Assembly: GCA_036924085.1 (NCBI GenBank)
Contig: JAVGWX010000005.1
Location: 99,482,672-99,546,671, forward strand
DNA from: Ariolimax columbianus
Taxonomy: Eukaryota > Mollusca > Gastropoda > Stylommatophora > Arionidae
Length of the DNA: 64,000 nucleotides
Reading direction: 5' to 3'
Shown here: piece after piece, positions 10,680 through 21,000 of the stretch
Layout of the letters: every line of letters begins with the position of its first letter
Numbering within the stretch: position 1 is the stretch's first letter
Program-made: the position numbers and the translations under genes
The notes under the pieces: generated by a model
What the model saw: the letters and a program-made list of their open reading frames with translations, nothing else
The model's database searches: none
What the model was told of the DNA's origin: nothing

Positions 10680-11035
10680 TGGATGTGGATGAGAACGTAC
10701 AGATGTTTGTAACTCTGTAATAAAATATTTAACTCTTGTACATTCACTAAGTGAAAAAAACAAATAGAAGTTGTTATTGTTTCGAATGCCCACAATGAGT
10801 AGGTTATTCTTTTGTGAGCCCTGAAAAGGGCGTTAGATAGCGGGTTGCAGTAGCTTTCCTCACAGCCCGAGCGTGCTAATGAAGGTGGACTGGTGTCCTC
10901 CAGGCGATTGTGCTATGCTTGGCTTCATCTGCATGTCACTCACTACTATGGGGATCATGTCGATCCCTTACCTCGTTAGCCAGGATGCCATGAAAACGGC
11001 TCGTTTCCAGGGAGGGCTACTAGCTGGGTCAGACA
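10680..11035. other. Intron I-J, left part
   Basis: Sequence around 10860-11000 is richer in GC than its surroundings and may be part of the LINE that becomes recognisable at 11040, but no domain could be read. Confidence 0.4.
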
Positions 11036-11039
11036 ATCA

Positions 11040-11640
11040 TCATGATACACACAAAACAACTCATCAAATAGACATATCAAGCAATGAGAAAGCAGGCAGA
11101 CTAGCAAAACTAGGTGCAAGTATGCTTTAAATAAACCCATCATCCAACATGCATACTGCAAAACAAATACTTTAAAACAACTTCAGAGAGGAATGACTGA
11201 ACCGTTTGCTGAAAGGGCCTGCTGGGGGTGCCATGTATAAATAAATTACACACTCAAACAAAAATGACAACATCAACAAACAGCAATGCAAGGAACAAAG
11301 GCATAATCTTTCAACCTAGGATAGAACACACCAGACAACATTTACATAAATAAGTTTCTCTCCAACTGTAGAAACTGCAACCTATCAACATTATACAATG
11401 CAACATGTACTACTTGCTTGTCCAGGGTTTGTCACAGAAATAGAAATGTAATTGATAGACACCCCAACAATCAATAACACCTTATATGACTCATAAAAAC
11501 TACAAAACACCTGTACATTTTTCAACTTGGAATTGGCTGCGAAAGAGTGAACAGCTTGGCAGACCTAATTAATCAACAAAAAACAATGGTCAAGCTGCTG
11601 TTAACATTAAAACAATAAGAGTGAGTTGGTCTGACAGCAA
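11040..11640 (+). pseudogene. LINE RNase H and C-terminal remnant
   Basis: The plus strand encodes IDISSNEKAGRLAKLGAS (RNase H end), then after frame breaks an AKQIL-NNFREE-like block, then CNLSTLYNATCTTCLSRVCH-like C-terminal sequence before a long 3' trailer. It is a relative of the fragment at 5960-6290 and of the decayed LINE at 30290-34690. It lies in the intron between exons I and J, antisense to the kinesin. Confidence 0.65.
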
Positions 11641-11908
11641 GGTATAGTTACACATACTCATGGAAGGCTTGACCTTGTGACATGGGAGGCTTGATATAAA
11701 ATGTATAATGTACTTCTAAGTTATCAATGTAATAGGAACCAAATAAAAAATTGAAATTGAAAAGTATAAATGAAGAATTAAAAAAAAGAAAATAGATGCC
11801 ACAAAAATAAATCTTATATTGAACACAGATTGACATTGCAGGTAATGTGAAGTGGGTCAAATTGAGTTTATCACACTAGATAAATATTTAGTTACCACAG
11901 TGACTTAC

Positions 11909-12027
11909 TATGGGCAGTCCTTTGCCTGCTCATGTAGTGGATGCTGTTGGTAGTGTCCGAGGACCTCGAAGACTAGAGGCTGAGTCTTGATGTAATCAAT
12001 GAATGCCTTTGTCACTGTTACTGTAAA
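11909..12027 (-). CDS. unc-104: KIF1-type kinesin, exon I
   Basis: This 119-base exon encodes [20 protein letters not shown], then [19 protein letters not shown] and two bases of the next codon. It matches the KIF1 signature [24 protein letters not shown]. The acceptor is TTTGATTTTCAG/TTTACA (phase 0, joining HVQN of exon H); the donor is CCATA/GTAAGTC (phase 2). A 34-base minisatellite starts 8 bases beyond the acceptor AG. Confidence 0.95.
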
Positions 12028-12035
12028 CTGAAAAT

Positions 12036-12625
12036 CAAACATCAGATCAGTCAGTCTATCATATGGTCACTTCAAACATCAGGTCAATCAGTCTATATGG
12101 TCCCTTCAAACATCAGGTCAATCAGTCTTTATGGTCACTTCAAACATCAGGTCAATCAGTCTATATGGTCCCTTCAAACATCAGGTCAATAAGTCTATAT
12201 GGTCCCTTCAAACAACAGGTCAATCAGTCTATATGGTCACTTCAAACAACATGTCAATCAGTCTATCATATGGTCACTTCAAACAACAGGTCTATCAGTC
12301 TATATGGTCACTTCAAACATCAGGTCAATCAGTCTATATGGTCACTTCAAACAACAGGTCAATCAGTCTATCATATGGTCACTTCAAACAACAGGTCTAT
12401 CAGTCTATATGGTCACTTCAAACAACAGGTCAATCAGTCTATATGGTCAATTCAAACAACAGGTCAATCAGTCTATATGGTCCTTTCAAACAACAGGTCA
12501 ATCAGTCTATATGGTCACTTCAAACAACAGGTCAATCAGTCTATATGGTCCCTTCAAACAACAGGTCAATCAGTCTATATGGTCCCTTCAAACAACAGAT
12601 AAATCAGTCTGTCATGTGGTCACTT
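12036..12625. repeat. 34-base minisatellite abutting the 3' splice site of exon I
   Basis: Roughly 17 units of GGTCACTTCAAACAACAGG followed by TCAATCAGTCTATAT; a few units are 3 bases longer (CTATCATATGG). On the transcript strand each unit reads GACTGATTGACCTG..., which contains YTNAY branch-point-like sequence. The first unit, GATCTGATGTTTGA, runs directly into the exon I polypyrimidine tract TTTTCAG. Long open frames in three phases are artefacts of the period. Confidence 0.95.
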
Positions 12626-12824
12626 CAAAATGTCAGTAAATTATATGAAAATGAACATGGTTATACATGTTTGTGGGTGACAGGAGATGAATAGAGAACT
12701 GCAGAGAAACAATCCCTAGTCCCCTTAGTCTTGGATCAATCATGTTCTGGCATCTGCCTAGAGTGGGTTAGAAACTACAGATGCTTATCTCTACACAGTA
12801 CACAAAAGTTGGAGAAAATGTCAA

Positions 12825-13175
12825 GAGCTAAAAGGTGAGAGTTGAAAGGTCAGAACTAATGGGCACTGACTGAAAGGTGAGATGAAAGGTCAGAACTAAA
12901 GTGTGAGAGCTAAAGAGTGAGGTCTGAAGGGCAGAGCTAAAGGGTGATAGATAAAGGGTGAGAGCTAAAGAGTGAGAACTAAAAAGTGAGAACTAAAGGA
13001 TGAGAGCTAAAGGTCAAGAGCTAAAGGGTGAGATCTGAAGGGTGAAGGCCAAAAGGTGACAGTCAAAGTGTGAAAGTCCCAGTGTGAGATTTGAAGGGCA
13101 GAGCTAAAGGGTGAGAAACAAAAGGTGAGTGCCAGAGGATGATATTCAAAAGGTGTTAGTGAAAAGGTGACATCA
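12825..13175. repeat. Short purine-rich tandem repeat (about 12 bases)
   Basis: Dozens of variants of GAGAGCTAAAGGGT and GAGAACTAAAGG. With the 34-base array it makes up most of the 1.2-kb intron between exons H and I. Confidence 0.9.
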
Positions 13176-13250
13176 TGTTCCACTATGGCAGAATAAGACA
13201 AGACATTTTGTCTTAGTTGTATTCCAAACAAAACCAAAATGAAGACTTAC

Positions 13251-13341
13251 ATTCTGGACATGATAGAATCCAAGAGGAGGTCCCTTTCCAGAATTTTTCA
13301 GGGGCTCTGTGGAGAATGCTTCGTCATGGCGATGTAGGAAG
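13251..13341 (-). CDS. unc-104: KIF1-type kinesin, exon H
   Basis: This 91-base exon encodes [16 protein letters not shown], then [14 protein letters not shown], among the most conserved stretches of KIF1 tails ([28 protein letters not shown] in animals). The acceptor is GTTATTTCAG/CTTCC; the first base completes the N codon left by exon G (AA+C). The donor AAT/GTAAGTC is in phase 0. Confidence 0.97.
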
Positions 13342-13439
13342 CTGAAATAACACAAGCCATCACGACAATGCTAGACATGAAGGACACATTTTTTTAGCAG
13401 TTGTTTTTCTGCTAGTCTGATTGATTTTAGGGAAATGGA

Positions 13440-13596
13440 TTGGCTTGGCTTCGTTTGTTTTGAATCTCCCGCTACCAAGCCCTGAAAGAGCTTAAAGTAG
13501 CAGAATGTAGTCCAGACAACAGAATGTGTTGTGTCATAGTTTATAGCTTGACTGTGATATTTGCACCTTTCGGTCTGACACATCTGACTTCAGCAG
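13440..13596 (-). mobile_element. SINE family B, 3' half
   Basis: The reverse complement shows the core GAAGTCAGATGTGTCAGACC, then ATTCTGCTACTTTAAGC and GGGCTTGGTAGCGGGAG. It is truncated before the core. It lies in the intron just upstream (transcript sense) of exon H. Confidence 0.85.
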
Positions 13597-13754
13597 GTTT
13601 TTTTTTTTAAAGGAAATGATTATTTTCAATCAATCCTGTTAGATGGTGACATCACAGTCATGAAATTAACAATCTACATACTGCAGTAGTTTGAAATCAA
13701 ATTTACAGCCATTAAGCTACAGAAATCACTAGTATTCATGCATTTTGTCTTATT

Positions 13755-13925
13755 TTGAAAGAGACAGAGTGAGGGAGAAAGGGAGAGATGAGGTGTTGGA
13801 AGAAGGGAGGGAAAGAGGGAGCAAAAGGGAAGGAGAGGGATGAATGATAGAGATGGATTGAGGAAGAGAAGAAAAGAGAGACAGAGATAGTGGGAGGAAG
13901 AAAAGAGATAAATAGAAAGAGGGAT
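13755..13925. repeat. Purine-rich (GAGGAA)-type low-complexity tract
   Basis: Irregular GA-rich sequence with GGGAGG and GAGAGA motifs. The opposite-strand leucine/serine-rich frames are composition artefacts. Confidence 0.8.
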
Positions 13926-14172
13926 TTTTTGGGACGTTCGCCTTATTTCTCTAATCCACAAGGCGGTGTGCGTTGCACTGTGCTGTTTATTTTGCGCCTG
14001 TCAGCCCAGTGCATCCGACTTCAGCATGCATTTTATGTAAGGGTCTGCTTCCTCCTGCATTTTCTAAGGGTTTGCTTCCCCGAGGTAATGACCGGTGCTG
14101 TGATGGGGATCGAATCCAGCACCTTCGGATTGTGAGCCATGCCACTTAACCACTAGCCCATGTCGTCCCCTG
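13926..14172 (-). mobile_element. SINE family A, near full-length copy 3
   Basis: The reverse complement runs from a head with A-box (CTAGTGGTTAAGTGGCATGG) and B-box (GGATTCGATCCC), through CAGCACCGGTCATTACC, the core TGAAGTCGGATGCACTGGG, and on to CGCACACCGCCTTGTGG with an A-rich end. It lies inside the purine-rich tract, which resumes on the other side, so the SINE probably inserted into a GA-rich repeat. Confidence 0.9.
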
Positions 14173-14291
14173 AAAGAGGGAGTGATAGGGAAGGGAGAGG
14201 GAGGGAGGAAGAGCGATAGAGATCAGGAAAGGGAGAAAATTGATATGAAGAAGGGAGAGAGAGAGAGAGAGAGAGTGGGAAAGAAAAAGAG

Positions 14292-14360
<69 letters not shown>

Positions 14361-14365
14361 CTACC
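14173..14365. repeat. (GA)n purine tract
   Basis: Long near-perfect GA repeat at 14250-14358, preceded by irregular GGGA-rich sequence. Mirror symmetry makes it a candidate for triplex-forming DNA. Confidence 0.95.
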
Positions 14366-14369
14366 TTTG

Positions 14370-14755
14370 GAACATGGAACCATAACAGTTGTTCTCCTTG
14401 ACTTGACCTCATCGTTCTTGTTCCCTTTTGAATATGGGATTGTAATGTTTGCTCTCCAAACAAATCATAGTATTGGACTGCCCTCTTGAGCTCCTGCCCT
14501 AAGACTCCAGTTGCTCTTGTGTCCTTCTCTTTTGTTCTTGGCCAGGTGATATTTGACAATATTATCTTTCAATGTTGGTTCCAAACGAGTGCATGTTTAG
14601 TTATATTAGTATGTTACTTCCTGATGGTGTGTCTCATTCTTCTATACTTTCTTTCCTTAATTTCCAGCTCTATTTATCGATGTGTTCTCTGCCATAGATC
14701 TGTGTTTATTCCCAACACAGCTCCGAATAGGAATCAGTGGAAAGTGACTGCTGCA
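14370..14755. other. Intron G-H, unassigned
   Basis: No recognised element or exon between the GA tract and the 43-base array. Confidence 0.45.
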
Positions 14756-14756
14756 A

Positions 14757-16190
14757 TGCTATGTTCTTCTATAGAATCTGCAGAGAACGACAATTACAGC
14801 CTTTTGTTCTTCTATAGAATCTGCAGAGAGTGACTATTACAACCTTTGTTCTTCTATAGAATCTGCAGAGAGTGACTATTACAGCCTTTTGTTCTTCTAT
14901 AGAATCTGCAGAGAGTGACTATTACAGCCTTTTGTTCTTCTATAGAATCTGCAGAGAGTGACTATTACAACCTTTTTTTTTCTATAGAATCTGCAGAGAG
15001 TGACTATTACAGCCTTTTGTTCTTCTATAGAATCTGCAGAGAGTGACTATTACAGCCTTTTGTTCTTCTATAGAATCTGCAGAGAGTGACTATTACAGCC
15101 TTTTGTTCTTCTATAGAATCTGCAGAGAGTGACTATTACAGCCTTTTGTTCTTCTATAGAATCTGCAGAGAGTGACTATTACAGCCTTTTGTTCTTCTAT
15201 AGAATCTGCAGAGAGTGACTATTACAGCCTTGTGTTCTTCTATAGAATCTGCAGAGAGTGACTATTACAGCCTTGTGTTCTTCTATAGAATCTGTAGAGA
15301 GTGACTATTACAGCCTTTTGTTCTTCTATAGAATCTGCAGAGAGTGACTATTACAACCTTTGTTCTTCTATAGAATCTGCAGAGAGTGACTATTACAGCC
15401 TTTTGTTCTTCTATAGAATCTGCAGAGAGTGACTATTACAGCCTTTTGTTCTTCTATAGAATCTGCAGAGAGTGACTATTACAGCCTTTTGTTCTTCTAT
15501 AGAATCTGCAGAGAGTGACTATTACAGCCTTTTGTTCTTCTATAGAATCTGCAGAGAGTGACTATTACAGCCTTTTATTCTTTTATAGAATCTGCAGAGA
15601 GTGACTATTACAGCCCTTTGTTCTTCTATAGAATCTGCAGAGAGTGACTATTACAACCTTTGTTCTTCTATAGAATCTGCAGAGAGTGACTATTACAACC
15701 TTTGTTCTTCTATAGAATCTGCAGAGAGTGACTATTACAGCCCTTTGTTCTTCTATAGAATCTGCAGAGAACGACTATTACAGCCCTTTGTTCTTCTATA
15801 GAATCTGCAGAGAACGACTATTACAACCTTTTGTTCTTCTTTATAATCTGCAGAGAATGACTATTACAACCTTTGTTCTTCTATAGAATCTGCAGAGAGT
15901 GACTATTACAACCTTTTGTTCTTCTTTATAATCTGCAGAGAACGACTATTACAACCTTTGTTCTTCTATAGAATCTGCAGAGAACGATTATTACAGCCCT
16001 TTGTTCTTCTATAGAATCTGCAGAGAACGACTATTACAGCCCTTTGTTCTTCTATAGAATCTGCAGAGAACGACTATTACAGCCCTTTGTTCTTCTATAG
16101 AATCTGCAGAGAATGACTATTACAGCCCATTGTTCCTCTACAGAATGTGTGGAGCGCGACTGTTCCAGCCCTATGTTCTTCTATAGAAAA
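14757..16190. repeat. 42/43-base minisatellite, about 33 copies
   Basis: Unit TTCTTCTATAGAATCTGCAG followed by AGAGTGACTATTACAGCCTTTTG; variants have a CCTTTG end (42 bases) or GAACGACTATT. Variant units cluster: AGAACGAC forms dominate after 15750, which indicates growth by local duplication. Each unit contains the palindrome CTATAG and a PstI-type CTGCAG. It lies in the intron between exons G and H. Confidence 0.97.
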
Positions 16191-16360
16191 TGTGGTGAGC
16201 AACTTCTGCAGTTGTATGTCCATTTGGAAATTGATGGGAAAAGTTAAAGAACTTGATCTGCCTACAAAATGACAACACTGAAAACCAAAACTGGGCAGTG
16301 GTGGGCCAGTGCTCCTTCTGACACAAAGAAAGAAGAAATAAACCAGCAGAAGGCAAGTAA
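16190..16360. other. Unassigned intron sequence
   Basis: Short stretch between the minisatellite and the SINE F/SINE B nest; no recognised content. Confidence 0.4.
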
Positions 16361-16760
16361 CATCAGAGCAAAGGTCAAGCTAGTCCCATAGCAGACACTA
16401 TTGTCAGAAATGAAGTTTTTTCTTCTTCTTCTGCATTCTCAATCTCCCACTACCAAACCCTGAAAAGGGCTTTGCAAGTAGCAGGATGTAGTCCAGAGAA
16501 CTGAATGCGTTATGTCGTGTTGACTGCGATATTTGCACCTTTCGGTCTGACACATCAGTCTTCGACAGCATGAGTGTTATAAAATTGAATGTACTAGGTC
16601 TTAGCGTTTGCCAGGTAGGGATGACCAGTTCCTTCCCTGCTGCCTTGTTTTCTCTAACAGTAAGTAAGGTATCGATTTACAGATGAGTAGACTGGAGCAT
16701 GTTCATACTGGAGAGTAAATTGGATGCTTTTGCCATGAGAAGCAAGAGCTCTAATTAGTC
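16360..16760 (-). mobile_element. SINE family F interrupted by a SINE family B copy (16418-16572)
   Basis: Family F sequence GTCCCATAGCAGACACT at 16375 stops at GAAATGAAG and resumes after 16572 with AGTGTTATAAAATTGAATG, TACTAGGTCTTAGC and TTTACAGATGAGTAGACTGG. Between them lies the 3' half of a family B SINE in reverse, with its (GAA)n tail seen as TTCTTCTTCTTC and its core as GGTCTGACACATCAGTCTTC. This is a clean nested insertion. The minus-strand end of F near 16700-16750 looks tRNA-like. Confidence 0.8.
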
Positions 16761-16844
16761 TACCATTGAGATGACACAGAACCTTGAAAAACAACAGAAG
16801 AAGAACCAAGAGGCAGAGAAAGATGAGAATAAGGTCCCACATAC

Positions 16845-17031
16845 TTGAACTGGCAGAATATGTCTGCATACTCTGGGGAGATGTTGGATGCTTGCAGGAT
16901 GGTGACCCTGAACTGGAACAGGCTGCCAACCGTCAGATGCCCTGGCAGGTCCACTGTTTCCATCTCTGGGCAGTAATCAATCTTGTCTGGTGCCTCAGAC
17001 ATCTTGTTGTCTCCGTTAATTTGCTGGTTTT
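16845..17031 (-). CDS. unc-104: KIF1-type kinesin, exon G
   Basis: This 187-base exon encodes a linker ([20 protein letters not shown], then [12 protein letters not shown]) followed by the conserved start of the next domain: [20 protein letters not shown] and [10 protein letters not shown]. The latter matches the KIF1 block [25 protein letters not shown]. The acceptor CCCAAAAG/AAAACC completes the E codon started by exon F (phase 1). A competing AG at CCAG/CAA would give the wrong phase for exon F. The donor TTCAA/GTATGTG is in phase 2. Confidence 0.95.
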
Positions 17032-17109
17032 CTTTTGGGAGTCAAGAGAAAGTCTTGGACTTAAGGATGGCAGAGCTAATGTAAGTACTTGTATGAAAAT
17101 ATATAGGTA

Positions 17110-17640
17110 GGATATAACATGTGACTAGATGAATGGATGAGTAGATGGAAAAATTAATGGATTAATGAGAAGGATGCATGAGTGCATTGATGAGTTGATA
17201 GATGGATGGACATGTGTATGAATAGATGGAAGAATGGATGAATGGGTGGATGGATGAGAAGATAGATGGATGAGTAAATAGAAGAGTGAAATGAGGGATA
17301 AAAAGATGGTTGATAATTGAATGGGGGATATATGAATGGTGAATGTATGGATGGTGAGTAAATGAATGATTGAGTGAATAGATCAATAATTGATGTATTG
17401 ATGAGTATACAGATGGATCACTGAATGGATGGATGAGTGGATATTTGAAAGATTGGTTAATAAGTGAATATATGGCTAGATGGATGTTTTGATGGGTAAA
17501 TGGATAAATCACTCAATCAATGGATGGATATATGTCTTGCTGGATGTATTGATTAGTAGATTGATATATGTGGATTGATTGACACATAGATGGATGGACT
17601 TATGAACTAATGGATGTATTTATATGACAGACCTGATGCA
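17110..17640. repeat. Degenerate (GGAT)n-type tetranucleotide repeat
   Basis: GATGGATGAATGG-like units with TGAGTAGATGG variants fill almost the whole 634-base intron between exons F and G. Long opposite-strand frames rich in H, P, S and I are artefacts. Confidence 0.95.
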
Positions 17641-17665
17641 AGCATTGAGTTATCCATACACTGAC

Positions 17666-17771
17666 CCTCTCCCTCCACAATCCGCAGTTCTTCCATGGAG
17701 GACACAACATCCTCCTTTGGTTTGCTCACACCAGGAGGAGGTAGTGGGAAGCTGGTGGCATGCACATATTT
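17666..17771 (-). CDS. unc-104: KIF1-type kinesin, exon F
   Basis: This 106-base exon encodes KYVHATSFPLPPPGVSKPKE, then DVVSSMEELRIVEGE. The EELRIVEG block is diagnostic of the KIF1 linker that follows the AKI-F-DE-F segment. The acceptor CCTTTCAG/AAATATG is in phase 0, joining exon E; the donor GAGAGG/GTCAGTG is in phase 1. The proline-rich first half is poorly conserved and likely disordered. Confidence 0.92.
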
Positions 17772-17779
17772 CTGAAAGG

Positions 17780-18074
17780 ACAGAGAAAAATTACATAAAA
17801 GCTTACAAAATGATCCTTACACCTGTAAAGATGATAAAAGACTCTCCAAGACAATTGTGTGGCCTATATAAGGAAAAATTAAAAAAAAACTTACAAGACG
17901 ATCATTACACTGGCAGAAATGTATCGCTTACATCAGGGAAATATATGACTTTATATCAGGGAAATGTATGACTTATATCAAGGAAATGTATGACTTATAT
18001 CAGAGAAATGTATGACATATCAGAGAAATGTATGGCTTATATCAGAGAAATATATGACTTTATATCAGGGAAAT
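17780..18074. repeat. Intronic minisatellite (about 40 and 22-base units), left part
   Basis: Two related unit types: CTTACAAGACGATCATTACAC followed by TGGCAGAAATG, and ATATCAGGGAAATGTATGACTT repeated about six times. The array resumes at 21475 after the LINE insertion, so the LINE split it. Confidence 0.85.
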
Positions 18075-21000
18075 TTTCAATCTGTACGGACCACCAAACA
18101 GAGACCTATCGCTCTCGAGTATGGAGGTCAGAGACTCCAACTGCATAGTAGTTGGAGATTTCAACAGCCACTCGGAGAGATGGGGATACTCTGACACAGA
18201 CAGTAGAGGTGACGAAGTGGAAGATTGGGAGATAGATGCAAATCTCTCCCTAATCAATAGGCCGGAGGATAGCCCTAGCTTCTATTCAAGAACATGGCAT
18301 ACCACCTCGACTCCAGATTTGGCCTTCTCCACACAGGACATACACTATAAAATAGACCGCCAGGTGCTAAACCAACTGGCAGGTAGCGACCACAGGCCGA
18401 TCAGGCTAACCATTGACATGGAAGTAGGCCCACAGGAAACAAAACCGCTCCCACGTTGGAATTACAAACGAGCCGACTGGGACAGATTTGCAATCCTGAC
18501 AGATGGGCTGTGTGAAACCATCAACACACGAAACACCAAAATGAAGCCCATGGTAGAGAGCCTAAGCAAGGCAATAATGCAAGCCGCCACTGAAACCATC
18601 CCAAGAGGAGCTAGGAAAAACTATAAGCCCTACTGGAATGATGAGTTACAGAAAGTGGAAGATGCAGTAACTAATGCGAGGAACATGGCAGAACGAGAAA
18701 AATCCGTGGAGGCAAACATCGCCCTCAAAGCCGCCGCGGCGAAGTACAAACACACTCTCAAGCAAACAGCAAGAGAAAGTTGGAAAAATAAAACGGAAAG
18801 TTTAAACCTGGACAAAGAAGGGAACAAGCTATGGAAGCTAGTCAGAGCCATGAACGACGAAACCCCGTCAAATAAACAAATTACTATCAAGCAAGGCGAG
18901 AACTTGATCACAGGTAAGAAAGCCGCAAACGCCTTTGTCGATCACTATGCCAGAGCAAACCACATCGAGGTCCCTGCAGATAAGCATACAGACATTAGCG
19001 AAGAGCTAAAGGGGCACGAAAACATAAATACGGCTCCTGAAGAGCACATGATGGCCAAACTAACAATGCGCGAAATGGAAGAGGCTATGAGAACACTAAA
19101 GAGAAGGAAATCTCCCGGAAAAGACGGGATAACAAACGAAATGCTGATGGGGCTGGGCCAAACAGCGAAGGAAAAACTACTATCAGTCCTGAACCAAAGC
19201 TGGAAAAGGGGTATTGTACCCCAGGCATGGAAAGATGCAATACTGGTACCAGTACCAAAAACAGGAAAGGACAAAACAGATCCGAATGGATACAGGCCCA
19301 TAAGCCTACTGAGCTGTGTCGGCAAGCTGATGGAACGGATGATAAACACCAGACTGATGTGGCATCTGGAAGAAAAACGAATACTAATTCCACAGCAAGC
19401 CGGCTTTAGACAGCACAGATCCACTGAGGACCAGGTCATCCTCATAGCCCAGGAGATAGAAGATGCCTACCAGGCACAGAAACACACAGTAGCTGTTTGG
19501 GTGGATCTGGAAAAGGCATTTGACAAAGTCTGGAAGGATGGACTTAGAGTCAAGCTAAGAAGAAGTGATGTTTGTGGGAAGATGTACAAGTGGATCAACC
19601 ACTACCTCAAACAAAGAACGGCCAGAGTCCAAGTACAAGGGCAGATGAGCAAAAAGGTGACACTCGAGCAGGGAGTACCCCAAGGGGGAGTACTGTCACC
19701 CACACTCTTCCTGGTATATATAAACGATATTACAGAGAATATACCAAGAAGAGTCCATAGCTCAATGTTTGCAGACGATCTGGCTATGTGGACCTCTGAA
19801 AAGAATCTCACCATAGCAAGAAATCGGATGCAAACGGCCCTAACATCGCTGGAAGAGTGGGCGAACTCATGGCTGGTCAAAATAAACGAGGAGAAAACCA
19901 CGTGCACAATATTCTCGCTCTCATTAAAACCCCAAAGTACCAAATTAAGCCTAAATGGCAAAATCCTGCAGCCAAACGACAACCCAACCTATCTGGGAGT
20001 CACATTTGATCGACGCATGACATGGAAAAGTCAGATTGAGAGAAACCGAATGAAAGCCAGAGAAAGAATGGCGATCATGAGGAAACTTGCTGGCACAAGC
20101 TGGGGAGCAGACGAAGGCATACTAAAGAAACTGTACACTGGAAGAGTGAGACCAGTTCTCGAGTATGGCATCGCGGCATGGACAACAGCAGCGAAGGCGA
20201 ACTTCGATAAAGTCAACAAACTTCAAAACCAAGCTATGAGAATCATAACTGGTGGAATGAAGTCAACGCCAATTGTAGAACTTGAAAAGATTACAAAACT
20301 GCAATCCATGACCGACAGAAGAGACTGCAGAGCCCAGCTGCAGTCAGAGAAACTCCGAAGACTGACGGACCATCCAATGTACCAGAGGCTAAACAATTTG
20401 GGAACTGGGAAACTAAAGCGGAGAAACTTTGCAGAAATAGCCAAAGCAAAGATGCACGAAGATCCCATAAACGCACTAACAACACCAAAACCCATCACTA
20501 CTGTACGAAAACCTACTTGGAGGCAGGATATATTTCCAGAGGTGGTAGAAAATATACCAGGTATTGCAAACAAAAACTGCCAGACCGAAAAAGAAAGGAG
20601 AGACACTACCTTAAGCTTCATAACGAAAAGCTACCCAAGCATGGACTGGACCCATGCATACACCGACGGTTCTGTAACAAACACTACACAGAACGGAGGG
20701 GCAGGAGCATTCCTGAACCTACCAAATGGCAGAAAAATAACACTGTCATTCGCTACTGGTAAGTACACGAGCAATTTCAGAGCAGAGGCAGAGGCACTGA
20801 GGGCGGCAGTGGAAGAAATGGTAACACACAGTGAAAATGAGAGCCATATAGTCCTGCTGACAGATGCTCTCGAAGTAGTCACAGCGCTAAAAAGCCAGAA
20901 AAACACTGAGCTTAATGACTTAAGAGCAGCACTCTGCAAACTGTGCCAACAGTCCGCACCAAAAAGGGTAGTGGTACAGTGGGTTCCGTCACACTGCAAC

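Noticed and set aside
12063..12694. Three overlapping long open frames rich in NRSISLYG and HQVNQSIWSLQT
   Set aside because: They are the three translations of a 34-base minisatellite; all frames stay open because the unit lacks stops. No start context, splice support or family match.
13273..13785. No separate gene: short frames overlapping exon H and neighbouring SINEs
   Set aside because: Only the 91-base exon H segment shows kinesin similarity; the rest reads through the intron or through SINE B on either strand.
17021..17031. Alternative acceptor for exon G at CCAG/CAAATT
   Set aside because: It would start exon G in phase 0, which does not fit the phase-1 donor of exon F; CCCAAAAG/AAAACC does.
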